A DNA stretch of 64,000 nt from Mesostigma viride (lineage: Eukaryota > Streptophyta > Mesostigmatophyceae > Mesostigmatales > Mesostigmataceae). Under the pieces are notes generated by a model. It was not told where the DNA came from. It saw nothing but the letters and a program-made list of their open reading frames with translations, and made no database searches. The stretch spans positions 1,283,969 through 1,347,968 of the forward strand of contig RPFO01000003.1 in NCBI GenBank assembly GCA_009746045.1, read 5' to 3'. A program made the translations under genes and the position numbers. Shown piece by piece: positions 1-10,790 of the stretch (the stretch's first letter is position 1; every line of letters begins with the position of its first letter).

Positions 1-1107
1 GGTCCGGCAGGGCATGCCGGCGGGAGTGGCTTGGGAAATGGCCCCAGCCATGGGCGGCCCAGCAGCCATAATCCTGGCCGGGGAAGTGGAGGGATTCCCA
101 GGAGTCCCAGTTTAGATAATAATAGCGGTGGGGGGAGCGGGGGGGGGCAGGGGCGGCCCGGCGGGCGGGAACGTAGCCACACGCCGACCAGCCAGGCCAG
201 CAGGGGGGCGACACCCCCCTTCCATGATCATACTGTGGAGGGTAGGGATCGTACTTCGGAGGGTAGGGATGCGCCTCGGCCCTCTGTCTGGGGGCTAAGT
301 TCCAGGGAGCCGGCTGAGGTTGATGCCTGGGCTGGCGTCGCGGTGATAGCTCCCAGCAGTAACCGTGAAGAAAGCAGCACGCCCACCAATAACAATGCCG
401 GGGTGGGTGGGCCGCAAATCAACAGACTCGAGGCTAGAGTCCCTGCTGCCGCTGGTGGAGCTGCCACTGGTGCTGCCACCAAGCCAGTAGGGTGGGGCCC
501 ACCCTCAAAGGGCCCCGAAACTTCCGCTTCTGGACTGGGTGTGTGGGCTGGCGTCGCGGTGCCAGCACCCAGCAGTAACCGCGAAGGCAGCACCACCCCC
601 ACCCGTAATGCCGGTGGGAAAGGCTGTGGAGCAAACGAAAAGGATGCTGGGGGAAGGGATACGCCTCAACCTGCTGCTGGATTGGGGACATCCCCGAACG
701 CGTCCAGTGGAATGGGGGCCTGGGCTGGCGTTGCGTTGCCAGCACCCAGCTCAACCCGTGAAGGGAGCACCACCCCTACCAGTAATGCCAGTAGCGGTGG
801 GCTTGGAGCTACGGGAAGGAATCCCGAGGTCGCAGGCCTTGCTCCTGCAGGCCCTGCCTCTAGAACCGTAGGATGGGGCCCTGCCTCTGTCAGTTCCAGT
901 GGGGCTGGGGCTGGGGTTGGCGCTGGAGCCGGGGCTGGGGCTGGGGGTTGGGGTGGGGCTGGGGTTAAGGATGGGGGTGGGGGTGGGGGAGGGGCGACAG
1001 GGGACACAGGCAAGGGGGGGCATAACGCTACTGCGGGGACCCCACGGGCGGCGCCATCCTGGGTGACAGATGAGATGACAGCTGGCGCGTTGAAGGCCAC
1101 TGGCGGG
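1..1107 (+). CDS. Low-complexity protein, 5'-partial exon
   Basis: The frame is open from base 1, so the gene starts upstream of the window. The product is rich in Gly, Ala, Pro and Ser and has no domain I recognise. A unit of about 24 residues occurs three times (about 324-393, 540-609 and 717-786), with the core WAGVA-x-PAPSS-(N/T)-RE and then STTPT. Two VGWGP motifs lie between and after the units. The C-terminal part is a Gly/Ala run. The frame would stop at 1194, but the long frame starting after the strong acceptor at 1485-1486 probably continues the same protein. Possible phase-0 donors are GT at 1063 or 1108; neither is a strong match, so the exon end is uncertain. Confidence 0.5.
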
Positions 1108-1486
1108 GTGGCATGTGTGCCACCGTCGGGTCGGGTCGAGGCAAGCGAATGGCTCTTTGGTTTTTGTAGCATTTCATTCTTTTGTTGCGTTTGACCATAT
1201 GAGCAATGCTTGTTTATGTTGTTGTACGCATTGCCCTTCATTATGAAGTAGTGTTGTGGCAGCTGAACGGGATATCGCACGCTCCTTTCGATCACGTGGC
1301 TTGCAATTCGCAAGTATGGAGACTCATGCATGTGTGTCCAGGTATGAGAGTGCAGGTACCTACGCGAATGCACGCATGTGAGTGTTTGGAATCTGGCTGA
1401 GATAAATTTATACTACTATGCTTGGCTGCTCTTTCCGTTTCTTCTGTGCAATGTGTCGGCTCATGCCAATCTCTTCTGCCCCTCAG

Positions 1487-4400
1487 GTCCCCAGCCGGAA
1501 GCCAAGTCCGCCTCCACACAGCGAAAGACAACGCACGGGACAAGAGTCAAATCACCAGCAGAAGCACCACCACAGGCGCGCGCATAAAGACCAGAACGAA
1601 AACCACAGGGAACAAAACCAGGATCTGGGGGACCAGGACCAGGACCTGAACCCGAACCGAAACCTCCACCCGAAACAGAATCAAACCCACCGGGACCAGG
1701 ACCAGTATCACAGCCGCAACGAAAGACGACATCATCGCCAGGATCCAACCCTCTGTCACCGTTCCAATGTTGAGATTCCCCCCCCTCCCCCTCTGGATGC
1801 CCCGCCTGGGTTCCCCCTCCCCGCGCCGCTCATGCAGGGGAACTTGAATCCGCCGCCTGCAACAGAAGCCTTCAAACCGTCGCTTATGCTGGCGCCACCT
1901 CCGATGCAGGTACAGGCGCAGTGGCCCGTACTACCAGCGATGCAGCCACCTGGCCAGCCAGCTGTCCAGCCAGCTGTCCAACCAGCTGTCCAACCAGCTG
2001 TCCACCCACCCATGCAGCCACCCATGCAGCCAGCGATGACACAACCGCCACGTGACCTGCAGGTTCCGCCACAGTGGCCGCCGCAACCGCAATGGCAGCC
2101 AAGCGTGCCGGCAACCATGCAGCCACACATGCAGTCGCATTTGCAGCCACCGACGCAGGTGCCTGTACAGCCACCGCCGCCACCACCAATGCATGCACCC
2201 GCGCCGCTGACAGTGAAGATGCCAGCACCGCATGCCTATGCAAACCCAAATATTATGTTTCCTCTGACCCAGGTGACCCAGGGACCTTATGCAAATCCAA
2301 ACCCAGGCATGGCGGCTGCTCCTGATGCATCCCGGTCCCACCCAGACCCACGGCTTACTGGTGCCCAAGACCAGGCGCAGCTGTGGCCACCAGCAATGTA
2401 CCCAACCCCGACTGTGCCGCTGGCGATACCGCCCAGTGTGCCTCATCACCACCCAGCAGGCTCGCCTCATCCTCAACCACAAGTACAATTGCCTCATCAG
2501 CAGCACCAGCAAGCAAGGTTGCCTGATGGACATCAGCAGTCAAGGGGGGTGCTGCCACAGGATCGTCTGCCGATGGTGAAAGCTGAGTCTCCCCCCCACG
2601 GCGAGTTATGCGCCGGCGTGCCCCGTATGGACCTGCTGTCGGCGGGGACCATTGCCAGCATTATTCACCGTGCCTTGCTCGCAGCTGTGGGGTCAGGGGA
2701 CCCAGGGAGCGTGCTGGACATGCGGACCTGGTGGCAGGGGGAGGCATCGGCAGCCAACTCCGAGGAACATTGTGGGCGTCGAGGAAAGGCCTCAAGACTC
2801 CAAGGAGAAGCGTCGCGAATCCGAGAGGCACCCGTGGCAAGCAGCAGGGTTGTCACTGGGTGGGCCGACGAGCATGCAGGAGCCATGCCAATGGTCAGCT
2901 CAATAGCAGGCCCAATAGCGAGCGCGACAAGTTTGAATCGTGAGCAGCAAGGGGGCTGCAATGACCACGGTTTGCTGCCGCCGCCGCCACCGTTTTGCTC
3001 CTGGTGTCGGCAAGTGCTGGCGGTGGAAGAGGAGGGAAACCCGGCATGTGTGACCCCCTGGGGGGACGTTGATAACCCATCGGTCGCCCCCCCGTGTAGT
3101 GACGGGAGAGCAGTCACTCTTGGGGATGCGGAACAAGCTGCCGTGGCACACACGGGGTTGCCTCCCACGGGTCATCATCAAACACCGCATGGTAATGCTG
3201 GCACCGCAATGGAATGGGATGCACCTGATGCCAACGGGGGCATGCGCGAGGTCTCAGCGGGGTGCCAGGTGTCACAAGCAGACAGGTCCGCAGCAGATGA
3301 CAGGTTGAATGGAGACAGGTCCAAGGCAGACAGGTCCGAAGGAGGGGCATGCGGCGCAAGCTCGCTGTCGGGGCCCCCTTCCTCCCTGGGCGATCTCTTC
3401 CGCCTCCCCCAGGGTCACCTGCTGGCGACAGCCATCGCCCAGGTCGCGCTGCGCTCCCTCGACATCCCCTATGTGCCAGATGGCGGCGTCCAGGAGGCCC
3501 GTGTGCTGTCGCCTGAAGACTTTGAGATCGTGCAACTGCTGGCGTCCGAAGACTTGCTGGGCCGCGCGTGGCAGTGTGGGGCGGCAGCATCAGCCGCAGC
3601 CAAGCATGGTCCAGCTGATGACCAGAAAGCTGGGCTCTTGCCGCCCAAGGATGAGACGCCCAAGCCGGAGCCACCCAACCAGGGGGGGCCCAAAGAGGAG
3701 TTTTACCGCTCGGGAGGAACTCCTGACGGTCTCCCTCCGGCTCCTCCCAGTGGTCCCTGGGAAGGCGGGGTGGGTGGCTGGGGAGGCGGAAGGGGTGGCT
3801 GGGGAGGCGGGCGTGGGGGGGCAATGCATGGTGGCCTGGCGGCATCGCAAGACGGGGGATTCCCAGCGCTCCCCCCACTGTCATCATCGTCGGGTCAAAA
3901 GACCGAGTCCAACGAGACGGCAGCCCATAGTACATTGTCCGGTGCTGAGCTGGCGGCAAGTGTGCTGCCCAAGGTGCGCGCTGAGCTGGCATCGGCCCAG
4001 CGCCGCGTGGCCGCCCTCTGCTCGCTGTGGAACTCGGTCTTCCCGCCCGCGCTGCACATCACGGCGGACCACCTGGCGTGTGATGGCGGCGGTGGTGATG
4101 ACCTTGACATCCTAGTCTTGTCGCGAAGTGCCGGCGCGCAGCATCTTATCCAAGCTCTGCGAGCGGGGGCTGGTGGCGCAGGGCCCACTGGGGTGGGTGC
4201 GGGAATGGCCGCCCCTGTCGTGGGTCGGCCTCATGCTGTGTCTACCACTGAGGTGGATGGGCCGAACGCTGGCTGGGCTCCCGCCGGTGTGGTTGGGCCC
4301 AATGGCGGCGTTGCCACTGGCGTGGGTATGCCGGGCCTTGCCAACGGCTTCTCTTCCGCAGAGGCATCCGAGGGGGTCGCTCCTCCTTGCAGTAATGGGG

Positions 4401-5539
4401 CTGTGGCCACACCCAGTAGCATACCCGCCTGCAGCAACGATACCGCAAACCCCTGGAGTCATGTGGCCAATCCTGGTGTTGCCAGCGGCGGTGTCGCTGG
4501 GAGTGGGGCGGCCGACGCAGCGGGGCACAAACGGAAATGGGGCTCGGTGGATGGCGGCGTGCACGCCGCAGAGGGTGGGAATGCTATGCCGAGGGAGGCG
4601 GGAGGACCCCCTGTGACGGCTGCCATTGATGGCCAGGCGAATGGGGCCCCAAAGAGGATTGGGCCCCCCCGGCAAGTCCGATGGCGGGACTTGGATGTAA
4701 CAGGAGGCGGCCCGGTGGCCTCCGCTGCCCCGTCGTCTGGCACGCTGCAGCGTCAGGGCGGTGTGCCAGGTGGCGAGAGCAGTGAAGACTCGGAGCTGAC
4801 ACTCCGGCACTGGGGGCGTCGGGTATCGGATTCGGAGGTCGTCCGTGCACATGCAGCGGCAGTTACGGGTGCTGGTGGTCAGGATGCAGGTGTGGCGACG
4901 GGTCCTGACCCTGGCAGTCTAGCGAACGGTTGTGCTAGAGCGCGCACACTAGAGACCAGAGCCAGGGCAGGCAACCATCCACCGTTGCAGGGGATCTTGA
5001 GCCGTCGGAGCAGCGCTCCAGCGGGGTCAACTTTCCGTACAGAGGAAGGCAGCCCTATGCAAGGTCTTGGAGAGGAAGGCGGCGTAGAGGGGGGGGCAGC
5101 CATGGGAGCTGGTCTATCGGACGCCCACAGGACGAGGACGAGAGGACATGACGCGGGGAGAGGGGTGTGGCTGCTAGGGGCGGACGTCCCTGGGTGCGGC
5201 GCAGTCACCACCCTGCGGATGGTGCTGAGGCCTCCGTGGCAGCACTTCGGGCTGACCAAGCGGTCGTCAAAGGAGCAGCTGGGAAGCCCATTGGTGGACC
5301 GTCTGCTGGCGATTGCGGTTCAGGAGGCGTGGGACTGTGTGGTGTATTGGTGGACAGGGCAGGGGGCGCAGGCATCATCGCAGGCATCATCGCAGGGCGT
5401 CGCAGTAGACGTGGCTGCGCGCAATGTTGAGGAGTTCAAGGCGTCGTTTGCGCACGACTTTGAGGTGAGGGTGAAAACCGATGTTGGTCATGCGTGCACA
5501 CACGACTGCGAGGTTAGAAGCTTTCGTAAGATGATTTAG
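1487..5539 (+). CDS. Large low-complexity protein, probable continuation of the gene at 1-1107
   Basis: The open frame is about 1,350 codons after the acceptor CTCTTCTGCCCCTCAG (ends 1486), which joins in phase 0 to the upstream exon. The N-terminal part is His/Gln/Asn-rich, followed by a Pro/Gln/Met segment with tandem QPAV and PPMQ repeats (about 1951-2040). Later stretches look folded: 3376-3560 (SLGDLFRLPQGHLLATAIAQ), 3940-4165 (LPKVRAELASAQRRVAALCS, probably helical) and the C-terminal 5160-5464 (GVWLLGADVPGCGAV ... AWDCVVYWWTG). I do not recognise a family. A consensus donor, GAG then GTGAGG at 5465, lies in phase 0. The last 24 residues before the stop at 5539 may therefore be intron, with a further exon downstream that I could not find. 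Function unknown. Confidence 0.5.
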   Translation, partial: VPSRKPSPPPHSERQRTGQESNHQQKHHHRRAHKDQNENHREQNQDLGDQDQDLNPNRNLHPKQNQTHRDQDQYHSRNERRHHRQDPTLCHRSNVEIPPPPPLDAPPGFPLPAPLMQGNLNPPPATEAFKPSLMLAPPPMQVQAQWPVLPAMQPPGQPAVQPAVQPAVQPAVHPPMQPPMQPAMTQPPRDLQVPPQWPPQPQWQPSVPATMQPHMQSHLQPPTQVPVQPPPPPPMHAPAPLTVKMPAPHAYANPNIMFPLTQVTQGPYANPNPGMAAAPDASRSHPDPRLTGAQDQAQLWPPAMYPTPTVPLAIPPSVPHHHPAGSPHPQPQVQLPHQQHQQARLPDGHQQSRGVLPQDRLPMVKAESPPHGELCAGVPRMDLLSAGTIASIIHRALLAAVGSGDPGSVLDMRTWWQGEASAANSEEHCGRRGKASRLQGEASRIREAPVASSRVVTGWADEHAGAMPMVSSIAGPIASATSLNREQQGGCNDHGLLPPPPPFCSWCRQVLAVEEEGNPACVTPWGDVDNPSVAPPCSDGRAVTLGDAEQAAVAHTGLPPTGHHQTPHGNAGTAMEWDAPDANGGMREVSAGCQVSQADRSAADDRLNGDRSKADRSEGGACGASSLSGPPSSLGDLFRLPQGHLLATAIAQVALRSLDIPYVPDGGVQEARVLSPEDFEIVQLLASEDLLGRAWQCGAAASAAAKHGPADDQKAGLLPPKDETPKPEPPNQGGPKEEFYRSGGTPDGLPPAPPSGPWEGGVGGWGGGRGGWGGGRGGAMHGGLAASQDGGFPALPPLSSSSGQKTESNETAAHSTLSGAELAASVLPKVRAELASAQRRVAALCSLWNSVFPPALHITADHLACDGGGGDDLDILVLSRSAGAQHLIQALRAGAGGAGPTGVGAGMAAPVVGRPHAVSTTEVDGPNAGWAPAGVVGPNGGVATGVGMPGLANGFSSAEASEGVAPPCSNGAVATPSSIPACSNDTANPWSHVANPGVASGGVAGSGAADAAGHKRKWGSVDGGVHAAEGGNAMPREAGGPPVTAAIDGQANGAPKRIGPPRQVRWRDLDVTGGGPVASAAPSSGTLQRQGGVPGGESSEDSELTLRHWGRRVSDSEVVRAHAAAVTGAGGQDAGVATGPDPGSLANGCARARTLETRARAGNHPPLQGILSRRSSAPAGSTFRTEEGSPMQGLGEEGGVEGGAAMGAGLSDAHRTRTRGHDAGRGVWLLGADVPGCGAVTTLRMVLRPPWQHFGLTKRSSKEQLGSPLVDRLLAIAVQEAWDCVVYWWTGQGAQASSQASSQGVAVDVAARNVEEFKASFAHDFEVRVKTDVGHACTHDCEVRSFRKMI

Positions 5540-5659
5540 TTTGGTTACTGTTGCTTAAGTAAATATTTACAGGTTGAGATTGAGGGTAACCAAGACAGTT
5601 GCAAGCTGTGATTTTGCCATGCTGGGGTTTATTGCGACCAAGTTGATGTTAATCAATTA

Positions 5660-5940
5660 AGAACATGCCTCCGTGGGGAGGATATGTAACACATATCCCT
5701 GAGAAGGGCATATGGTTTTTAATATATTCTAGGCGACGACCTGCAGGTGGTGGGTGTAAAATGCCACCTACTCGGGGTGCACAACTGAGGTGCACCTGCA
5801 CCACCATGTATTTCAGCAGCTCTGCAAAGTTGCGGACATGGGGTGGAAGATGATCATAACTAGTAAGCAGTGGCTAGGGCATGATGGCGTCATCTCAGCA
5901 GAGAGAGGCTCTAGTCTGCATGGGCAAAGCATGGCTGACT
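5660..5940 (-). mobile_element. LINE-type 3'UTR fragment (type A tail), diverged
   Basis: This matches by eye the 3'UTR of the element at 7757-8460: the CTCC...GGAG hairpin at 5668-5679, then GAGAAGGGCATATGG, the CTAGGCGAC block and the ATCTCAGCAGAGAG block. The element sense is the minus strand, with the tail end at the low coordinate. Similarity fades past about 5940. No coding part is visible. Confidence 0.6.
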
Positions 5941-7155
5941 CATAGCCGATGCAGTAGGGCTGCCCCATGGTCCAGAGCCCACAGATAGGCTTGGAACACA
6001 TTTAAAGGTGCCGGTTTGGGAGAATATAAAGGCCTCTCCCGGAGCCTGAGGGTTTTTAGGGGCATACCCAGGGTTAACCCACAACCCAGGTTGATATGGT
6101 ATGCTGTATTGTAGTAATACGCTAGTCTGCTTTGACGTTGAGGTAAGGATGAAAGCCAGTGTGATGCCGTGGTAATTCATTTGGTCTCATCGGTGGTCTA
6201 TGACTTCTAAGGTGAGTTTGAGGTCACCCTCGTGCATGTGGCTGAGTGCTTTTGACTGTGATTGGGCGCCGTAGCCATTTCAGAAGCATGCCATTTGTCT
6301 GGGTGGTGTACCCATTCCATAAGCTCCTATTACATCAAACTCAATTTTATCTCGTGACTGCGTCACAGAGCATAAGCCCACACCCATAATGTTTCGAGAA
6401 TTCGCTCCAAGCATTATGGTTGGCTCTTGAAATGGCCCAATTTTCTCTTGATGTGCTGTTCCAATCTAGGCAACAGCTATTTTGCCGTTCATTTTGTAAG
6501 CACCACCGAACCGCACCTCTCCTGTCTTCTTATTTTCTTCCTTTTCTTCTTCTTCTTTTTCGCCACTTTCCTCTGTCTGTGTTTCCTAGTCTATTGATGC
6601 GCCTCGTACATAGTTTTGTACACACATTTGGCATAGCCCCACTTTTAAAAATGTTGTTATGATGGTTGTCTCGATTAAGATGTAGCCCATGTGCCTGTTG
6701 CTTGCCTTTCTGCGGCCCCAATTTCCAGGTTCTGCCCAATAATAGAGTAGTGGACAGCCTGGCCAGGCCTTATGATGGCATCCATGTGCTGCTCCAAGGC
6801 CGACTGCTCACGTTCACCAACCAAAATGCGGACGGTCCGGTCGTATGGGTTGCCGCTTTCCATGAGCATATTGGCACGCGGCCACTCCCTGCGTGGTGTC
6901 CCAGGCGTCCATGGTACCCGGTGGCTGGGGCTGCTATTAGCCTGCCCGCCACGCCGCCTCGGCCTTAGGGATGTTGATGAGACCATTTAGAGTCATCAAT
7001 CGTTTCAAGGTCATGTAGTGTACTGTTGGGCTGGTAGTGGCAGCGCAGTACGACCCTTGCAAAAGGGTCGTAAACTTTGATCGTTAATTCATTATTTGAT
7101 AGCATGCATGTAGACTGCATCACTTAAGCATAATCGCGTGGCAGGCAGGACAGCC
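5941..7155. other. No gene recognised
   Basis: About 1.2 kb with only short frames. A minus-strand frame at 6675-6986 (containing NPYDRTVRILVGEREQSALE) looks protein-like in composition, but it has no match I know and no visible splice support. It may be a relic of a mobile element. Confidence 0.4.
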
Positions 7156-7440
7156 ATTAACTAATTAGTAAGGATGTGACTGCGTCACGCGCGGGCTCGC
7201 CAATATACAAAGCCTCCTCCTTGATACAAAGCAAAAGAACCTCCAACCCCTACACACAATGAGAAGGAGGGAGGGCGCCCGAGCTTCTCTCACTGCCCCA
7301 AGGGGGCAGGCAACAGAGCACTCTGTCCGCATCATGGTGCGGGCGCAACTGTGGGTGCAATACAACAAGAAAATAGGCTGACGCGTGAGGCTAATAAGGT
7401 GAGGTGCAGTCATGGCACATAGGCTAAGGCGCAAGCAGAT
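7156..7440 (-). mobile_element. Half-LINE 3' end, type C tail
   Basis: This is the reverse complement of the 3'UTR seen at 15490-15760. Shared blocks are the GTGTTGCGCCCCGGCACC-like block, GGCAGTGAGAGAAGCT, GGGCGCCCTCCCTCCTTCTC and the terminal hairpin GTGAC-TGC-GTCAC at about 7176-7188, followed by an ATTAACTAATTAG tail. It is 5'-truncated, so only the 3' end remains. Confidence 0.7.
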
Positions 7441-7499
7441 GGCCACAATGATGAGCGCCGTGCATGGCTTAGTTCATGCCGGAGAGCCATGCATGCATG

Positions 7500-7740
7500 T
7501 CATATCAAAGAGACAACCAGGGCAGGCAAGAAATCTGGAAGATATAAATGTCGGGAGAGCAATCGCAGCAGTGGCGCTTATGCAACTGGACACATATCCT
7601 GCAGACACGTGTGTAGTACTCCTACACACAGATCTCGAGTGATTTATCTAGTACCAAATCCGAAAGGCTTGCATCACTCCCCGGACAGGAGAACTTTTGC
7701 GGATGACTGTAGGTGTAAGTTGGCGATGCCATGGTAACCG
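7500..7740. repeat. Dispersed repeat fragment
   Basis: A block reading ACAACCAGGGCAGGCAAGAA at about 7513 recurs, diverged, near 9812 and near 35175, each followed by AAATC-GGAGA. Its origin is unclear. The tract also contains the target site of the next element. Confidence 0.35.
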
Positions 7741-7756
7741 GAGACGTCCGTCCTAT

Positions 7757-8460
7757 TAATTAATTAATTAATTATCAACATCACTCCGTTGGGAGTAGAT
7801 GTAGCACATAGCCCTGAGAAGGGGCATATGGCTTTTAATACATTCTAGGCTACTTCATGCAAGGGTGGGAATGTAAGCTACCCCTGCTCTAGGTGCACCA
7901 GGGCACCCGCACCCTCATGGTCTATCACGCTATGCCCGGGTAAGGGGGGGAGCATGCCTGTGAGGGGGAAGATCATCATGGCTATACAAAAACTAGAGCG
8001 TGGCATCTCAGCAGAGAGCAGCTCTCTGCATGGGCACAGCATTACTAAATAAAACTAGGCATCGTCTGGAGTGTGGCTCATCATAGGCACACATGGACAT
8101 GACTAAAAAGGCTTGGCCTAAGCTGGTATAGTGCCTGTAGTAGGCGGGCATGTACAAGGCCACTGTCTAACTATTCTACACTACTGCTGTATTCCCCTAG
8201 GCTGGGGCTGGAGTTGCTGGGGCCGCGGTGGTCGAGGGGGTCGCTTGCCAGGGCTTGTGGCCGACGTAGATGGCCGCCCCCTTCCAGTACACCGGCTGGC
8301 CCGCCTTGGTCTGCCGGAGCTGGGTGTAGGTCGGCCATAGCTCCCGTCGCCGTTGTTGCTGTGCCAGGGTCAAGTCGTCGTCCACGGTGAAGGGAGTATT
8401 CGCGAGCCGCTTGCGGCGTCTGAGAAACGAAATCTTGTCCGCTGGGCTATCAAAGATGAT
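7757..8460 (-). mobile_element. Half-LINE: ORF1 3' end plus 3'UTR, type A tail
   Basis: The element is 704 bp and flanked by a perfect 14-bp direct repeat, GACGTCCGTCCTAT (7743-7756 and 8461-8474), which I read as the target-site duplication. On the minus strand it begins inside an ORF1: FDSPADKISFLRRRKRL, then DDDLTLAQQQRRRELWP and QPVYWKGAAIYVGHKPW. The frame stops near 8200 and passes straight into a ~450-bp 3'UTR ending in the ACTCC-CAAC-GGAGT hairpin and an (ATTA)n tail. There is no endonuclease or reverse transcriptase segment between ORF1 and the tail. It was presumably mobilised in trans by a LINE. Confidence 0.85.
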
Positions 8461-8924
8461 GACGTCCGTCCTATAGTCAGCAAAATTGGTGCGAGAGGTC
8501 CCCAGTTCGATATTCCGGTCGGATTCATTTGCAGATCGCGTTTTCCGCGTTTTCCGCGGCCCGGCACTGAACGCAAAGGTTTTCACCTTTGCGGAGAGCC
8601 TGATCAGAACATATCCTGGCCGCTAGGAACCAATGCAGTACTTAATCGTATTCAAGTTTGTTTTTTAGCTAGTTAAAACTGTCTAGGACTCGCTCTGAAG
8701 ATGAGCCAGCTAGCCCTATAATTAATTCGTGTGCCATGCATGTCATATGGAGTTATCATAGAGCTCTCTGCGACTTGAGACCTGGGCGAGTGAGTCGCGC
8801 CGTTTGCCTTCACGGGTGAAGTAAGTATCCGCGTAAAAATTAAAAGTATTTCTCATCGGGTACGTACTCCGTGGCATGCATGCCTTCAGTGCATGTTCGA
8901 TCACGCAATTACTTATGTCGTATG

Positions 8925-9943
8925 CCTCCAAGCTCCTCGCCTCCACTGCCACCACCACCACCGCCACCGACGCCATCACCGCCCAGCTCATCGACATCCT
9001 CAAGGTCAATTACGCCATATCGCCATCGAGTGCCTGTAAAACACCGCAGGCCTCACCGCCCAGGCGGTGAAGGACATTGCCGCCCAGCCAGCCCCTGCTG
9101 GCCCAGCCGGCGATGCACCTCCCACCCAGACCTGGGCGGCAGCCATGCTGATGAGCCACACCACCACCACCACCACCACCTCCGCCATCGCCGCCTGCAC
9201 TAGCTCAAGCAGCAGACGCCTCCGTGAGGAGGCCGAGCTTGACAAGTGCAGCCACAACATCATCGTTAAGCACTTCGACCTGCTGGAAGGTGAGGACTCC
9301 GAAAAGCTCGCAAACATGCGTTTGAGGACGAAGTCCTTGCCCCCATGGCCCTCATAGGAGAGCTCCGGCTGGAGCTATACCTCCGGCGCCTTCCCCCGCG
9401 CTAGCGCTCGCGGGGTAAGGCGGGACCACCCCCGCTGCTGCTCACCTTTGAGTACATGGCGGACAAGCTTCTGTTCCTCAAGCGTCTCAAGCGGCTCGTG
9501 AGGACTCCCTACACGCTGGACGACGACTTGAGCCTGACCCCGGCAACAACGGCGACGGGAGCTATGGCCGACCTACCTCCAGCTCCGGCAGACACGGTGG
9601 CAGGGAAGAAGCCAGTGCCCAGTATACTGGAGGGGGGAGGTCATCTACGTCGACCACAAGCCCTGACAGGCGACCCCTGCCACCCCAGTGCTCACCCCTA
9701 GCCACCCCAGCCTAGGGGTAAGGGGACTTTAAGCAGTAGTGCAGAAGAGTAACTTTAGCACTTAGCCTAGACGTGGCCCCATGTATGTACATGTATCAAG
9801 GAGACAACCAGCGCAGGCCAGAAATCGGGAGAATCCGGACCATTGTAGCTAGCTCGAGCCTGGCGTTATCTTTTCCATGTAATATGTGTGCTGATACTAG
9901 ATTAATTAATTAATTAATCAATCAATTAATTATTTATTTAATT
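8925..9943 (+). mobile_element. Half-LINE relic: degenerate ORF1, 3'UTR and ATTA tail
   Basis: Broken ORF1 pieces run in order. They are an Ala/Thr-rich N-terminal part (about 8931-9060), VKDIAAQPAPAGPAGDAPPT (from 9067), LREEAELDKCSHNIIVKHFD (about 9220-9280), and a C-terminal part with KLLFLKRLKRLVRTPYTLDD (about 9462-9520). Frameshifts separate them. A 3'UTR follows to an (ATTA)n tail at about 9900-9943. The same ORF1 occurs on the minus strand, interrupted, at 25511-33010. No reverse transcriptase sequence is present. Confidence 0.75.
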
Positions 9944-10040
9944 GGTTAACTCGTGCTCCCATTGGGGAGTCACGGAGCACCGAAGTGCTTTTAATCCCTG
10001 TATGTGCACAACCTAGGAAGAAAGCGGGCAGGGACCCCCT
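9944..10040 (-). mobile_element. LINE 3'-end fragment, type B tail
   Basis: The minus strand reads a 3'UTR end that matches 12690-12778 on the plus strand, including AGGGATTAAAAGCACTTCGG. The terminal hairpin is CTCCC-CAAT-GGGAG inside a CGTG/CACG outer stem. It lies tail to tail with the plus-strand half-LINE before it. Confidence 0.7.
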
Positions 10041-10108
10041 TTCTCCTTCATGCCAGAGCTAGCTAGGCACGCCACAGCTGCAATCGGACACGATAGACGA
10101 TCCGGCAA

Positions 10109-10252
10109 TTAATTAATTTATTAATTAAACTCGTGCTCCCGTTGGGGAGTCACGGAGCATTAACCCCGATGGATGGATGGATGGGTGCAAACAGTCCTAC
10201 CGGTCTAATCTATCTACATCAGCTACCTACGACATCTATCTAACAGCATCTG
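10109..10252 (-). mobile_element. 144-bp LINE tail insertion with target-site duplication
   Basis: An 11-bp direct repeat CGATCCGGCAA flanks it (10098-10108 and 10253-10263). The insert is the reverse complement of the last ~150 bp of the element ending at 32610: a GGATGGATGGATGG-type block, GGGGTTAATGCTCC, the CTCCC-CAAC-GGGAG hairpin, then an ATTA-type tail. It is an extreme 5' truncation, so it defines the minimal 3' end carried by the family. Confidence 0.85.
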
Positions 10253-10263
10253 CGATCCGGCAA

Positions 10264-10550
10264 GTTCTGTGGGTGCAATTAGACCCATGTGAGCATATCA
10301 TAACAAGTCAGCGTGGGCAAGTAATCTGATCATAGCCGGCCAGTACGTAGCATGGCTGTACAATTATTAGGGCTAAGCTATGTACTATAAGGCTATGGCT
10401 GGTTGTGTACTGTGTGTTAGCGGTGCACCGGCGTGACTAGGTATGGTGGCACAGCTAGGCAGACATTCTAAGCTTGGCTGCCATGGCGGCAGTGACTATA
10501 CCAATGGATCACAAGCTAGGGCTATAATCTAGCCCGCAGGGGGCGTTCAC
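10264..10550. other. No gene recognised
   Basis: About 290 bp of intermediate-GC sequence between retroelement pieces. No coding frame, repeat boundary or RNA gene is visible. Confidence 0.4.
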
Positions 10551-10559
10551 ATCTTGTGG

Positions 10560-10790
10560 TTGATCAATGTGCACATCAGGTCCCGGCCCCTCTGCAGTAC
10601 ACCTTGGGCTTCTGGGGGTCCGGCTGCTTGTGGCGGCCGGAGGTATTCCGGCCGGCCACAGGTCGCGTCGCTGCTGCTGCTGAGTGGGGGTCAGGTCGTC
10701 GTCCAGCGTCCAGGTGATCGAGGTCGTGCAACCTCTTGCAACGAGAAAGGAACCGCTGAGCTTGCATGTCCTCAGCTAGGGGAGGGGAAG
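10560..10790 (-). mobile_element. Half-LINE ORF1 C-terminal relic
   Basis: The minus strand encodes QKPKVYCRGAGT, corresponding to EKPQVYWRGGDLY in the copy at 15078-15759. Before it lies a Gln-codon-rich stretch and SRCKRLHDLDHLDAG, equivalent to the SRRKKLVDTSWSLDDD segment. Frameshifts and substitutions make it non-functional. Confidence 0.65.

Noticed and set aside
6120-6230. Two more sequences resembling the donor region at 5457-5490 (GAG then GTAAGG at 6145, AAG then GTGAGT at about 6210), considered as further exons of the first gene
   Set aside because: No open frame with an acceptor precedes them. The resemblance is short and could be chance.
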